A DNA stretch of 64,000 bases from an uncultured Leifsonia sp. (GCF_945957465.1 NZ_CAMFLC010000014.1:1-64000); one strand, 5' to 3'; counted from the stretch's first letter, positions 50,430 to 60,224 are shown. Numbers and translations are program-made. Notes: generated by a model not told the origin, from the letters alone.

Positions 50430-51859
50430 CCTGGCTGCGGCGCCTGTCGATCACCGCGCGCATCACGATCGGCAGCCTCGTCGTCGCCACGCTCTTCGGC
50501 CTCGTCGCGGTGGTCGTCATCCGGGTGGGGGTGGCCTCCATCCTCCACAACGCCACCAACACGCTGCTGACGAACGACGTCACCGCTCCGGCGGCGTCCG
50601 TCGAGGCGAATCCGACCGGACCCTTCGACTTGCCCGGCGGCGGGCAGGAACTGGCCGTCGTCGACGCCAACGGCGAGATTCTGGCTTCGACGCTCCCCGA
50701 GTCGCTGGAGGACCGCATCCCCCGACTCCTCGCTCTCGGCGATTCTCCCGCCACGATCGAGGCGAACGGCAACACCTACGACGTCCTGGTGCGCAGTGTG
50801 GCGACGACGGCGGGCGAGATGCACGTGATCGCCGCCCGCAACGACGAGACGACCTCGCTGATCCTCGACCGGCTCACACTGGCACTCCTGGTCGGCGCTC
50901 TGGTCCTGATCCTGGGGTTCGGCGCCGCCTCATGGCTGCTGGCCCGCACGGCGCTGCGCCCGGTGAGCAGGATGCGTGAGCAGGCCGACCGCATCGCCGG
51001 CGGCGAGCGCAGCGGCTCGGGCGACGATCCGCAGGGCCTGCTCACGGTGGGCCCGGCGCAGGACGAACTGTCGGAACTGGCCACGACGCTGAACGACTTG
51101 ATCCGCAGGCTGCGCGCCTCGGCTGATCGCGAGCGCCAGATGGTGTCGGATGCCAGTCACGAGCTCCGGACGCCGCTGGCCGTCCTCCGCGGCCAGCTCG
51201 AGCTGGCCGAACTCGACGCCGGCGACGCGGACGCGCTGCTCGACGACATCCGTTCGTCGCATTCGACCGCGCTGCGGCTCGGGCAGCTGGCGAACAACCT
51301 CCTCGAGCTGTCGCGCATCGAGGCGGGACCGACGAGCGGTCGCATCGATTGGCGCACCCTTGTCGACGAGCTCACCGACGCGATCGACCGGGCGCGGCTG
51401 CTGGTCAGCAGCGACGACGACGCCCGCCCGATCTCGGTCGACTTCGATTACGACCCGAGGCGCCGGCCGGACGCGGACGCCAGGGTCGCCCTCTCACCGA
51501 CGGACTTCGGACGCATCCTGGACAATCTCCTGGGCAACGCGATCACCGCGATCCGCGGCCGGGCGGCTGGTCCCGGGTCTGAGGACGTGGTGAGCGCCTC
51601 CCTGAACGTCGAGTCGCACGCGGTGGTGCTCACCGTCCACGATTCGGGGCCGGGGATGCCGGAGGAGTTCATCCCGGTGGCTTTGGACCGCTTCACCCGC
51701 GCCGACGGTGCCCGGACGTCCACCTCGGGCGGCAGTGGCGGGCTCGGCCTGGCGATCGTGGCGGCGCTGGCCGGCGCGGCGGGAGGCTCGGTGCAGCTCG
51801 CGAACGCGCCGAGCGGCGGCCTCGTCGTCACCGTTCGGCTGCCGCTGGTGCGCGCGTAG
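50426..51859 (+). CDS. Sensor histidine kinase
   Basis: 477 residues: TM1 near the N-terminus, ~120-residue extracytoplasmic sensor region, TM2 (about 155-178), HAMP linker, dimerisation/phosphoacceptor H-box SDASHELRTPLAVLRG (His ~244), N-box NLLGNAITAI, and G-boxes DSGPGMPEE and GGSGGLGLAIV. Partner of the overlapping response regulator. The N-box Asn is followed by an unusual Arg/Gly-rich insertion (RGRAAGPGSED). Confidence 0.94.
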   Translation: MTWLRRLSITARITIGSLVVATLFGLVAVVVIRVGVASILHNATNTLLTNDVTAPAASVEANPTGPFDLPGGGQELAVVDANGEILASTLPESLEDRIPRLLALGDSPATIEANGNTYDVLVRSVATTAGEMHVIAARNDETTSLILDRLTLALLVGALVLILGFGAASWLLARTALRPVSRMREQADRIAGGERSGSGDDPQGLLTVGPAQDELSELATTLNDLIRRLRASADRERQMVSDASHELRTPLAVLRGQLELAELDAGDADALLDDIRSSHSTALRLGQLANNLLELSRIEAGPTSGRIDWRTLVDELTDAIDRARLLVSSDDDARPISVDFDYDPRRRPDADARVALSPTDFGRILDNLLGNAITAIRGRAAGPGSEDVVSASLNVESHAVVLTVHDSGPGMPEEFIPVALDRFTRADGARTSTSGGSGGLGLAIVAALAGAAGGSVQLANAPSGGLVVTVRLPLVRA

Positions 51860-51923
51860 GAGCTCCCCGTCGTCGGGCGCTCGATCGCGGGGTCGCTCGA
51901 TCGAGGCACGCCCGGTGAAGGCC

Positions 51924-52775
51924 TCAGTGCCCTGTGCGGTCGGAGTCGACGCCGGCGTCGGGACCCTCGTCGAGGCCGTCGAGCGCCGCGAGGTCGTCGG
52001 CGTCGAGCTCGAAGTCGAAGACCGCCAGGTTCTCGGCCATCCGCTGCGGGTTGCGCGACTTGGGGATGGCGACGAGCCCGTTCTGCACGTGCCAGCGGAG
52101 CACGATCTGCCCGGCGGTGCGTCCGTGCTTCTCGGCGAGCGCCGCGAGCACCGGGGAGGCGAGCAGGTCGCCCGTACCGCCGATCGGGCTCCACGATTCG
52201 GTCACGATCCCGTGCTCGGCGTCGTAGGCGCGCTGCTCGCGTCGCGTGATGGCGGGGCTGAGCTGGATCTGGTTGACCGCGGGCGCCACACCGGTCTCCG
52301 AGAGGAGGCGATCGATGTGCGCGGGCTTGAAGTTGGAGACCCCGATGGCGCGGGCTTTGCCGCTCTGCTGCAGGGCGATGAAGGTCTGCCAGGTCGAGAG
52401 GTACAGGTCGCGCGCGGGCAGCGGCCAGTGGATGAGGAGCAGGTCGACGTACTCGAGCCCGAGTCTCCGGAGGCTGGCGTCGAGCCCGGCGATCGCGCGG
52501 TCGTCGCCCTGGTAGCCGCCGTCGAGCTTGGTGGTCACGAACCAGTCCTCCCGTGCCACGCCGCTGGCCTGGAGGCCGCGGCCGACGCCGGTTTCGTTGC
52601 CGTACTTGGCGGCGGTGTCCACGTGCCGGTACCCGACCTCGGCCGCCGCGACGATGGCGCGCTCGACCTCGGCGTCGTCGAGCGGCCACGTTCCGAGTCC
52701 GAGCTGCGGGATGCTGCCGCCGGTGTTCAGAGCGATCGCGGGTACGGCGGCGGAGACGGACGGATTCTCGGTCAT
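51924..52775 (-). CDS. Aldo/keto reductase, 2,5-diketogluconate-reductase-like
   Basis: 283-residue AKR: GTWPLDD, YRHVDTAAKYGNE (Asp, Tyr), VTTKLDG (Lys), LLLIHWPLP (His), GVSNF, NQIQLSP and AIPKSRNPQRM. Cytoplasmic NADPH-dependent aldehyde/ketone reductase; substrate unassigned. Converges on the kinase gene. Confidence 0.9.
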   Translation of the reverse strand: MTENPSVSAAVPAIALNTGGSIPQLGLGTWPLDDAEVERAIVAAAEVGYRHVDTAAKYGNETGVGRGLQASGVAREDWFVTTKLDGGYQGDDRAIAGLDASLRRLGLEYVDLLLIHWPLPARDLYLSTWQTFIALQQSGKARAIGVSNFKPAHIDRLLSETGVAPAVNQIQLSPAITRREQRAYDAEHGIVTESWSPIGGTGDLLASPVLAALAEKHGRTAGQIVLRWHVQNGLVAIPKSRNPQRMAENLAVFDFELDADDLAALDGLDEGPDAGVDSDRTGH

Positions 52776-52824
52776 GCGTCTCAGCGTACGCCCGGGTAAG
52801 GTGGCGTTCGTCGGAAGGAGTGCC

Positions 52825-53112
52825 GTGACCGCGACCCCGCCCGTTTCACCTGAGCCGGACCCGGATGGCTCGTCCGACCCGGATCTCCCGTCCGACCCGG
52901 ATCAGGTCGCCCTCGCCGTGGAGTCCGCGATCGAGAGCGAGGATCTCGTTGCGCTCCGCCGCCTCGCCGACGCCGGCCGTGGCGATGCCGAGGACGCCCT
53001 GGTCGAGCTGGCCGCCGAACGCGGCGACCTGGACGAGCTCCGCCGCCTCGCTGCCGCAGGCAACGCCGACGCCGCCGATGAGCTCCTCGAATTGGAGGAA
53101 GAGGAGGAGTGA
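52825..53112 (+). CDS. Small acidic helical protein of unknown function
   Basis: 95 residues, GTG start with GGAAGGAG 5 bases upstream. A Pro/Asp-rich N-terminal ~30 residues are followed by two similar helical units (DLVALRRLADAGRGDAEDALVELAAERG and DLDELRRLAAAGNADAADELLELEEEEE), resembling the repeat of HEAT/ankyrin-like small proteins, ending in a poly-Glu tail. Function not recognised. Divergent from the AKR gene; followed directly by a 15-bp tandem repeat. Confidence 0.72.
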   Translation: MTATPPVSPEPDPDGSSDPDLPSDPDQVALAVESAIESEDLVALRRLADAGRGDAEDALVELAAERGDLDELRRLAAAGNADAADELLELEEEEE

Positions 53113-53119
53113 CGGGCGA

Positions 53120-53164
53120 CCCGCTCGGCGCCGGCCCGCTCGGCGCCGGCCCGCTCGGCTCCGG
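53120..53164. repeat. 15-bp tandem repeat, 3 copies
   Basis: CCCGCTCGGCGCCGG at 53120-53134 and 53135-53149, then a third copy with one mismatch at 53150-53164. Fills almost the whole gap between the small acidic gene and the putA stop. Confidence 0.9.
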
Positions 53165-53167
53165 TCT

Positions 53168-56100
53168 CTAGATCACCCCCTCCGACAGCCGCGTCGGGTT
53201 GCCGAAGCGGTGATTGGTGATGGAGATCGCCTGCTCGTGGAGGAACGGCAGCACCTCGATCCGCCCGGACGCCGTGACCGGCCCGCTGTAGACGGCGACG
53301 TCGGGGCTTCCACCCAGGGCCGCAGCGAGCGCCGCCGGGTCACCGCCGATGAGGCGGATGCGATGCGCCGCGATCCGGCGGGCGCGCACCCGTGAGAGCC
53401 AGTGCGCGTCGCTCTCGACGACGACCTCCACCTCTCTCGTCTTGAGCACCTGTTGGGTGGCTCGTGGGAGGGCGATGCTCGTGCTCACCGTGAACGGCGA
53501 GCGCGCGACGGTTGCGGCGGCCAGCACGCGCAGCAGTTCAGGCAATCCGCTCCCTTCCGACAGCCGGATCGCGACGGGCACGGGCCGGTACCGGAGGATG
53601 TTCCGCTCGACGCCCAGGCCGGAGACGTCTTTGGCCTGGTGGTATTCGGTGGCGACGGCGATCGCGTCGCTGAGGGCGGACCGGCGAACCAGGTCGAAGG
53701 CCGGGTAGTCCATCGCGGACTGCCCCGATTCGATGAGTTCGGTGACCCGCGGTTCGAGGCCGCGCAGGTGCAGGCTGGAACTCGACGTACCCGTCTCCGC
53801 CTCCCACGATCCCAGGCCGATCAGGTAGTTGGGCCCCCCTGCCTTGGTGCCGGCGCCGACGGAGGACCGCTTCCAGCCGCCGAACGGCTGCCGACGCACG
53901 ATGGCGCCGGTGATGCCGCGGTTCACGTAGAGGTTGCCCGCCTCGACGGTGTCGATCCAGTGCGCCAGCTCGTCGGAGTCGAGGGAGTGCAACCCGGCGG
54001 TGAGCCCGTATTCGATCGCGTTCTGGTACCGGATCGCGTCGTCCAGCGTCCGGGCGGTCATGATGCCGAGCACCGGGCCGAAGAACTCGGTGAGATGGAA
54101 GTACGACCCCGGCTGCACGCCGGTGCGGATGCCGGGCGACCAGAGCCGGCCGCTGTCGTCGAGGCGCCGCGGCTGCACCAGCCACTCCTCGTCGGCGCCG
54201 AGCGTCGTCAGGGCGTGGAGCAGTTTGCCCGACGCCGGCTCGATGAGCGGACCCATCTGCGTGACCGGATCGCTGGGGTAACCGACGCGGAGGCTCTTCG
54301 TGGCGTCGACGAGCTGGTTGCGGAACCGCTCCGAACGGGCGGCGGACCCGACGAGGATGACGAGGCTGGCTGCCGAGCACTTCTGCCCGGCATGGCCGAA
54401 CGCGCTCTTCACGATGTCGGCGACGGCGAGATCGTAATCGGCGCTCGGCGTGACGATGATCGCGTTCTTGCCGCTGGTCTCGGCCAGCAGCGGCAGGTCG
54501 GGCCGCCACGAGCGGAACAGTTTGGCCGTCTCGTACGACCCGGTGAGGATCACCCGGTCGACGCGCGGGTCGGCGACCAGTTGCTGCCCGAGCTCGTTCT
54601 CGGCGACGTCGATGAGCGCCAGGGTGTCCTGCGGGATGCCGGCCTCCCACAGCGCCTCGACCATGACGGCCGCAGCTCGACGCGCCTGCGGCGCCGGCTT
54701 GATGATGACTCCGCTGCCCGCGGCGAGCGCCGCGAGCACTCCCCCGGCCGGGATGGCGACGGGGAAGTTCCAGGGCGGGGTGACCACGGTCAGCGCAGAG
54801 GGCACGAACCGGGCGCCCTGTACGACATCGAGTTCACGCGTGAGGGTCGCGTAGTAGTGAGCGAAGTCCACCGCCTCGCTCACCTCGGGGTCGGCCTCCG
54901 CGATGGTCTTTCCGGTCTCGGCCGCCATGACCTCGATCAGGCGGTCGCGATTGGCCTCCAGAGCGTGCCCCGCCCGGTCGAGGAGCACAGCGCGCTCGGT
55001 GCCGCTGCGTGCGCCCCAGGCCCGGCCGGACGTGCGCACAGCGGCGATGACCCGGTCGAGGTGACCTGCATCGACCACTCGGGCGTCCGCGATCGTGCGG
55101 ATACCCAGCTCGCTCGACAGCGATCGCGCGAGGATGCGGCGACCCCAGCCGCGGTTCGCCGCGAGCGACGGGTCGGTGTCCGCTGTGTTGCGGAAACCGG
55201 TCGTCGCCGAAGCGGCCGCCGACGCGGGCACCGTGGGCACAGCAGGCGTCGCTCCCGTCGCCGAGGGCTCGAGCGCACTACCGCCCGATCCGCGGCTCAG
55301 CCCGAGCACGACACTCGTCAGACCCTCCGCGGGTGCCGGATCGGCGGCGGCGGGCGGGCGCAGGAACGACTCGGCGCTCTCCTGCTCCCACTCCCGCGAG
55401 CGGTCCTGCCGGCGGTTGGGCAGCGGCGCGGCGCCGTATGGCAGCTCGTCGGCCTCGAGTTCGGCGATCGACGCGAGGAAGCGGTCGCGCTCCCGGTCGA
55501 AGAGCGCGGGGTCGGAGCCGAGCTCGAACACCGCCGACATGAAGTTCTCCTGGCTGGCGTTCTCTTCGAGCCGCCGGATGAGGTAGGAGATCGCGACGTC
55601 GAACTCCGCCGGGTCGACGACCGGTGTGTAGAGCAGCAGCCGCCCCACCGTGCGCTTCACGGCCTCCGCCTGCGCGGTGGCCATTCCCAGCAGCATCTCG
55701 AAGTCGATCCGGCCGGTCACGCCGCGGTGCGTGGCGAGCAGCCACGCGTAGGCCACATCGAACAGGTTGTGGCCGGCGACGCCGATCTTCACGGCGTCCG
55801 TGTGCTCGGGGGTGAGCGCCCAGTCCAGGACGCGCTTGTAGTTGGCGTCGGTCGCCTGCTTGCCGGCGTAGGTGGCGAGCGGCCAGTCGTGCAGCGCAGC
55901 GTCCACCCGCTCCATCGCCAGGTTCGCGCCCTTGACGACGCGCACCTTGATCGGGGCTCCGCCCTGGATACGGCGCTGTGCAGCCCACTCCGTCAGCCGC
56001 TGGAGCGCGTCGAGCGCGTCGGGCAGGTAGGCCTGCAGCACGATTCCGGCCTCCAGGCCGAGCAGCTGCGGACGGCCCAGGATGCGCTCGAAGACCGCGA

Positions 56101-56875
56101 TCGTCAGGTCGAGGTCCCGGTACTCCTCCATGTCGAGGTTGATGAACTTCGGCGTCGGCGACGACGCCGCGAGCTCGTACAGCGGCACGAGTCGGTCCAC
56201 GACCCGATCGACCGTCTCGTCGAACGACCACATCGAGAGCTGGGACGCTATCGACGAGACTTTGATGGAGACGTAGTCGACGTCGTCGCGGGCGAGGAGG
56301 GCGCGCGTGCCGTCGAGTCGCCGGGCGGCCTCGGTCTCGCCGAGCACGGCCTCCCCGAGCAGGTTGAGGTTGAGTCGTGCGCCGTGTCCGGCGGGATCGC
56401 TCGGAGTGCGGAGGTGCGCGAGCGCCGGGCCGAGCTTCTCGGGCGTCGCATCGACGACGAGGTGACCGACCATGCTGCGCAGCACGCGCCGGGCGATCGG
56501 GATGACCACCCAGGGCAGCACCGGGCCGAACACGCCGCCGAGCCAGATGGCCGCACGCATGTACCACGGGAGGAACGCCGGGATCTTCTTGGCCACGCGC
56601 TGGAGGTTGTAGCCGGCCACGAAGAGATCCTGGGGGCGCGCGACGCCGTCGACGAACCCGACCGCGAAGTCGAGGCCGTCCGGGTCGCGCAGCACGCCGG
56701 CGAGTCGTTCGGCGGCGGGGTCGCGCGGTGCTCGATCACCGCTGTCGCCGCGCGCGCCGGCAGCGCCGCCACTCGCAGCGTCCTGACTCTCGGCCAGCCA
56801 GCGCCGCACGAGCGCGACCGCCTCCTGGGCAAGCACCGCGGGCCGCACCTCGTCCGTGTGTTCAACCATGTCCAC
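53168..56875 (-). CDS. putA: Bifunctional proline dehydrogenase / P5C dehydrogenase
   Basis: 1235 residues. N-terminal proline dehydrogenase (FAD) domain about 15-480 (KVSSIASQLSMWSFDE, NLDMEEYRDL, KVRVVKGAN, YTPVVDPAEF), then an aldehyde dehydrogenase from about 560 (TPPWNFPVAIPAG, AETSGKNAII with Glu ~798, GHAGQKCSAAS with catalytic Cys ~830) and a C-terminal ~200-residue extension after the ALDH. Oxidises proline to glutamate. GTG at 56875 has GAGGAAT upstream; the ATG two codons later is an alternative. No N-terminal DNA-binding domain, so regulation likely comes from the divergent LysR. Confidence 0.93.
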   Translation of the reverse strand: MDMVEHTDEVRPAVLAQEAVALVRRWLAESQDAASGGAAGARGDSGDRAPRDPAAERLAGVLRDPDGLDFAVGFVDGVARPQDLFVAGYNLQRVAKKIPAFLPWYMRAAIWLGGVFGPVLPWVVIPIARRVLRSMVGHLVVDATPEKLGPALAHLRTPSDPAGHGARLNLNLLGEAVLGETEAARRLDGTRALLARDDVDYVSIKVSSIASQLSMWSFDETVDRVVDRLVPLYELAASSPTPKFINLDMEEYRDLDLTIAVFERILGRPQLLGLEAGIVLQAYLPDALDALQRLTEWAAQRRIQGGAPIKVRVVKGANLAMERVDAALHDWPLATYAGKQATDANYKRVLDWALTPEHTDAVKIGVAGHNLFDVAYAWLLATHRGVTGRIDFEMLLGMATAQAEAVKRTVGRLLLYTPVVDPAEFDVAISYLIRRLEENASQENFMSAVFELGSDPALFDRERDRFLASIAELEADELPYGAAPLPNRRQDRSREWEQESAESFLRPPAAADPAPAEGLTSVVLGLSRGSGGSALEPSATGATPAVPTVPASAAASATTGFRNTADTDPSLAANRGWGRRILARSLSSELGIRTIADARVVDAGHLDRVIAAVRTSGRAWGARSGTERAVLLDRAGHALEANRDRLIEVMAAETGKTIAEADPEVSEAVDFAHYYATLTRELDVVQGARFVPSALTVVTPPWNFPVAIPAGGVLAALAAGSGVIIKPAPQARRAAAVMVEALWEAGIPQDTLALIDVAENELGQQLVADPRVDRVILTGSYETAKLFRSWRPDLPLLAETSGKNAIIVTPSADYDLAVADIVKSAFGHAGQKCSAASLVILVGSAARSERFRNQLVDATKSLRVGYPSDPVTQMGPLIEPASGKLLHALTTLGADEEWLVQPRRLDDSGRLWSPGIRTGVQPGSYFHLTEFFGPVLGIMTARTLDDAIRYQNAIEYGLTAGLHSLDSDELAHWIDTVEAGNLYVNRGITGAIVRRQPFGGWKRSSVGAGTKAGGPNYLIGLGSWEAETGTSSSSLHLRGLEPRVTELIESGQSAMDYPAFDLVRRSALSDAIAVATEYHQAKDVSGLGVERNILRYRPVPVAIRLSEGSGLPELLRVLAAATVARSPFTVSTSIALPRATQQVLKTREVEVVVESDAHWLSRVRARRIAAHRIRLIGGDPAALAAALGGSPDVAVYSGPVTASGRIEVLPFLHEQAISITNHRFGNPTRLSEGVI

Positions 56876-56987
56876 GACTGTATTCCTCGCTCCTGGGGCG
56901 ACACGGGACCACTCCCGATCGGTGGAGAAGTCACAGCCACCGACACCTGTGGATACATTCTCGATGCGCGTTAGCATCAGCAATAGC

Positions 56988-57011
56988 GAACGTTTCCGAA
57001 CGATAACGTTC
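56988..57011. promoter_or_regulatory. Dyad in the putA/LysR divergent region
   Basis: GAACGTT (56988-56994) and AACGTTC (57005-57011) flank an internal CGAACG, giving three similar half-sites over 24 bp, about 20 bp before the LysR start. Likely binding site of that regulator. Confidence 0.6.
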
Positions 57012-57031
57012 ACCTCAACCGAATGGTCGTC

Positions 57032-57964
57032 ATGCTCGACATCCGCAAGCTCCGGCTGCTCCACGAACTGAGGATCCGTGGCACCGTCGCGGCGGTGGCG
57101 GCAGCCCTGTCGTACAGTCCGTCGTCCGTCTCGCAGCAGCTCGCCGCGCTCGAGCGCGAGACGGGAGCCGTCCTCCTGGTCAAGTCGGGACGACGCCTCC
57201 AGTTCACCCCGCAGGGCGAACTCCTCGCCCAGCGGGCCGCGCACCTGCTCGACGCGCTCGAAGCCGCCGAGTCCGACATCGCCGGGTCGAGCGCCGACGT
57301 CGCCGGCATCGTCCGGGTGGCGGTGTTCCAGTCCGCCGCGCACGCGATCCTCCCCGGCGCCATCGCCGCGCTGGCACGCGACTACCCGGCGTTGCGGGTG
57401 GAGGTCGCCGAGCGCGAGCCGGAACAGGGGCTCTTCGAGGTGTCCGCCCGCGACGTCGACCTGGCCGTCGCCGAGCAGTACCCCGGCAGCACGCGACCGT
57501 TGCGCGCCGACCTCGATCGGGCCGAGCTCGCCGCCGACGGCATCCACTTGGCGGTCTCGGCCGATCCGGGCGCCCGCGTGCGAGCGGCCGAGCTCTCGAG
57601 CGCGGCCGACCTCCCGTGGGTGCTGGAGCCTGTCGGCACGGTCTCGCGCACCTGGGCGGTGCAGCTCTGCCGTGCTGCGGGATTCGAACCGGACGTCCGC
57701 TTCGAGACGGCCGACCTCGTGACGCACATCCGGCTCATCGCGTCGGGCAATGCCGTCGGCCTGCTCCCCGGCCTGGTCTGGGCCGGCGGGCGACCGGAGG
57801 TCGACCTGCTGCCGCTCCCCGGCGCCCCGCGCCGGACGATCTTCACCTCGGCGCGGCGGGCCGCCGCGTCGAGCCCCGGGGTGGTCGCCGTTCGCGCCGC
57901 ACTCATCGCCGCGGTGCCGCCCGAGCACGTCCCGTCCGGGCCGCACCCGTCACGTAGGCTCTGA
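57032..57964 (+). CDS. LysR-family regulator (putative putA regulator)
   Basis: 310 residues from the ATG giving the canonical MLDIRKLRLLHELRIRGTVAAVAAALSYSPSSVSQQLAALERETG helix-turn-helix; an ATG three codons earlier is possible. The C-terminal domain carries the two-lobed effector fold (VAVFQSAAHAILPGAIAALARDYP). Position divergent to putA suggests proline-responsive activation (inference). Next gene starts 4 bases after the stop. Confidence 0.9.
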   Translation: MLDIRKLRLLHELRIRGTVAAVAAALSYSPSSVSQQLAALERETGAVLLVKSGRRLQFTPQGELLAQRAAHLLDALEAAESDIAGSSADVAGIVRVAVFQSAAHAILPGAIAALARDYPALRVEVAEREPEQGLFEVSARDVDLAVAEQYPGSTRPLRADLDRAELAADGIHLAVSADPGARVRAAELSSAADLPWVLEPVGTVSRTWAVQLCRAAGFEPDVRFETADLVTHIRLIASGNAVGLLPGLVWAGGRPEVDLLPLPGAPRRTIFTSARRAAASSPGVVAVRAALIAAVPPEHVPSGPHPSRRL

Positions 57965-57967
57965 CCC

Positions 57968-59557
57968 ATGACCGACCCCGCAGCCTCTCCCGCAGCCGCG
58001 TCGCACGATGTCGTGATCGTCGGCGGCGGGCACAACGGCCTCACCGCCGCCGCCTATCTCGCCCAGGCCGGGCGGAGCGTCATCCTGCTCGAGCGCCTCG
58101 ACGATGTCGGCGGCGCTGCCGTGAGCGCGCAAGCATTCCCCGGGGTGGAGGCTCGCCTCTCCCGCTACTCGTACCTCGTCAGCCTCCTGCCGCAGCGGAT
58201 CATCGACGAGCTCGGCCTCGACATCCGGCTGGCCCGGCGGCGCTATTCCTCGTACACGCCCGTCCCCGGCGACCCGGAGGGCGCCGGCCTGCTCATCGAC
58301 AACACCGACGCCGAGGCCACGGCGGCTTCCTTCGCGCGCATCGGAGCGGCCGACGACGCCGAGGCGTTCGCCCGTTTCTACGAGTCGACGGTGGCCGTCG
58401 CGCGGGCGCTGTGGCCGACCGTCACCGAGCCGCTGCTCACACGCAGCGAGGCCAAGGCGCTCGTCGGCGACGACGCGGTGTGGGATGCCCTCATCGAGCA
58501 GCCCATCGGCGGCTTCATCGAGTCGCGCCTCCAGAGCGATCTGGTGCGAGGGGTCGCGGCGACCGACGCGCTCATCGGCACCTTCGCCAGCGTCTCCGAT
58601 CCCGACCTCGCGCAGAACCGGTGCTTCCTCTACCACGTCATCGGACAGGGCACCGGCGAGTGGGACGTCCCGGTCGGCGGGATGGGATCGGTCACCGGCG
58701 AGCTCGCCCGCGTCGCCCGCGAGGCCGGCGCCCGCATCGTGACCGGGGCGGAGGTCACCTCGATACGTCCTGACGGTTCGGTGTCGTACACGCGCAACGG
58801 CCACGAGCGGCGGGTGGAGGGACGGCACGTGCTCGTGAACGTCGCCCCCGACGTGCTCGATTCGCTGCTGGGCGAGCAGGCCGACCCGCCGCGCGCTCGC
58901 GCCGAGGGCGCCCAGGTCAAGGTCAATCTGCTCCTGAAGCGCCTTCCCCGCCTGCGCGACGCCTCCGTCGCTCCGGAGGCCGCCTTCGGCGGGACGTTCC
59001 ACATCAACGAGACCTACACCCAGCTGGAGGCGGCCCACGCCGGCATGCTCCGCGGGGTGATGCCCGAACTGCTCCCCTGCGAGATCTACTGCCACACGCT
59101 GGCCGACCCCAGCATCCTCGACCCCGACTTGGCCGAGAGCGGCGCCCAGACCATCACCGTCTTCGGCCTGCACACTCCCGACAGGTGGCTGACCGACGAC
59201 AACAACGATGCGACCAGGCAACGCTTGCAGGACGCGGTGCTCGCCTCGCTGAACTCGGTGCTCGCCGAGCCGGTCGAGAGCCTGCTGCTCACCGACGCCG
59301 ACGGCAATCCGTGCATCGAGACCAAGACCACGCGCGACCTCGAGCACGCGCTCAACATGCCGGGAGGCAACATCTTCCACGGCCCTCTGTCGTGGCCCTT
59401 CGCCGAGGACGGCGACCCGCTCGCGAGTCCCGCGGAGCGCTGGGGCGTGGCCACCCGCCACGAGCGCATCCTGCTGTGCGGCTCCGGCGCGCGCAGGGGC
59501 GGCGCGGTGAGCGGTCTCGGCGGGCACAACGCCGCGATGGCCGTCCTGGAGGAGTGA
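57968..59557 (+). CDS. FAD-dependent phytoene-desaturase-like oxidoreductase
   Basis: 529 residues. N-terminal FAD-binding Rossmann VVIVGGGHNGLTAAAYLAQAG with acidic ribose contact (LLERLDDVGG), C-terminal GLGGHNAAMAVL FAD motif: the CrtI/PYROXD2-like group. No carotenoid genes nearby, so the substrate is probably something else. Starts 4 bp after the LysR stop; may be in its regulon. Confidence 0.85.
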   Translation: MTDPAASPAAASHDVVIVGGGHNGLTAAAYLAQAGRSVILLERLDDVGGAAVSAQAFPGVEARLSRYSYLVSLLPQRIIDELGLDIRLARRRYSSYTPVPGDPEGAGLLIDNTDAEATAASFARIGAADDAEAFARFYESTVAVARALWPTVTEPLLTRSEAKALVGDDAVWDALIEQPIGGFIESRLQSDLVRGVAATDALIGTFASVSDPDLAQNRCFLYHVIGQGTGEWDVPVGGMGSVTGELARVAREAGARIVTGAEVTSIRPDGSVSYTRNGHERRVEGRHVLVNVAPDVLDSLLGEQADPPRARAEGAQVKVNLLLKRLPRLRDASVAPEAAFGGTFHINETYTQLEAAHAGMLRGVMPELLPCEIYCHTLADPSILDPDLAESGAQTITVFGLHTPDRWLTDDNNDATRQRLQDAVLASLNSVLAEPVESLLLTDADGNPCIETKTTRDLEHALNMPGGNIFHGPLSWPFAEDGDPLASPAERWGVATRHERILLCGSGARRGGAVSGLGGHNAAMAVLEE

Positions 59558-59652
59558 GAGGACTCACACACGACACCCAGGCGCGACCCCCTGCCTTAAT
59601 CCGGTGCGGGTGGTTATGGTGAGGACAGGAGGGGCTCTCGAGGGAGGTCACC

Positions 59653-60207
59653 ATGCTGCCGCAGCCGACAGGACGACTGGTTCGTAAGGAAGACGGGGTC
59701 TATGTGGTCCTCGACCGCATCTTCAAGGCCCCGATCGAGGAGGTGTGGTCGTACTTCGCGAGATCCCCGCGCCTCGCGCTCTGGATCGGTGAGTACACCG
59801 GAACGGGTTCGACCGGCGCCGTCAAGTTCCGGATGAACGCCGAAGGCGACGACGCGGAGTGGCAGAACGTCGCGGTCCTGCTCTGCGAATCGCCGCACCG
59901 GCTCCACGTCGATGTCGGCAAGGCCCCGGACTCCCTGGTGATGTTCGTCCATCTCACGGAGGCGAGCGGTCACACGACCGTCACCTTCGGTCAGCGCCTG
60001 CGCTCGATCGCCGGCTCGGCCGACTACTGCATCGGCTGGGACTACTACCTCGACCGGCTCGTCGCCGCACACGATGGAAAGCCGATGCCGGCCTGGGACG
60101 ACTATTACCCGTCGATGCGCGAGCACTACGAGACGTTGTGCCGCGAGCTCGACCACGACCTTCGCCTGGAGCACGCGAGCGCGCAGCGCGACGGCACGAC
60201 CGGCTGA
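59653..60207 (+). CDS. SRPBCC/AHSA1-like protein
   Basis: 184 residues; RIFKAPIEEVWSYFARSPRLALWIGEYTG is the characteristic start of AHSA1-type START domains, with HTTVTFGQRLRS and a C-terminal helix (MREHYETLCRELDHD). GGGAGG 5 bases before the ATG. Ligand or client unknown. Converges on the glycosylase gene. Confidence 0.82.
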   Translation: MLPQPTGRLVRKEDGVYVVLDRIFKAPIEEVWSYFARSPRLALWIGEYTGTGSTGAVKFRMNAEGDDAEWQNVAVLLCESPHRLHVDVGKAPDSLVMFVHLTEASGHTTVTFGQRLRSIAGSADYCIGWDYYLDRLVAAHDGKPMPAWDDYYPSMREHYETLCRELDHDLRLEHASAQRDGTTG

Positions 60208-60224
60208 TCCGCCCATGCCCGCGC

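Noticed and set aside
57968-59557. Carotenoid biosynthesis gene
   Set aside because: Sequence is CrtI-like in its FAD motifs, but no other carotenoid gene is adjacent and the closest pattern is the PYROXD2-like group.
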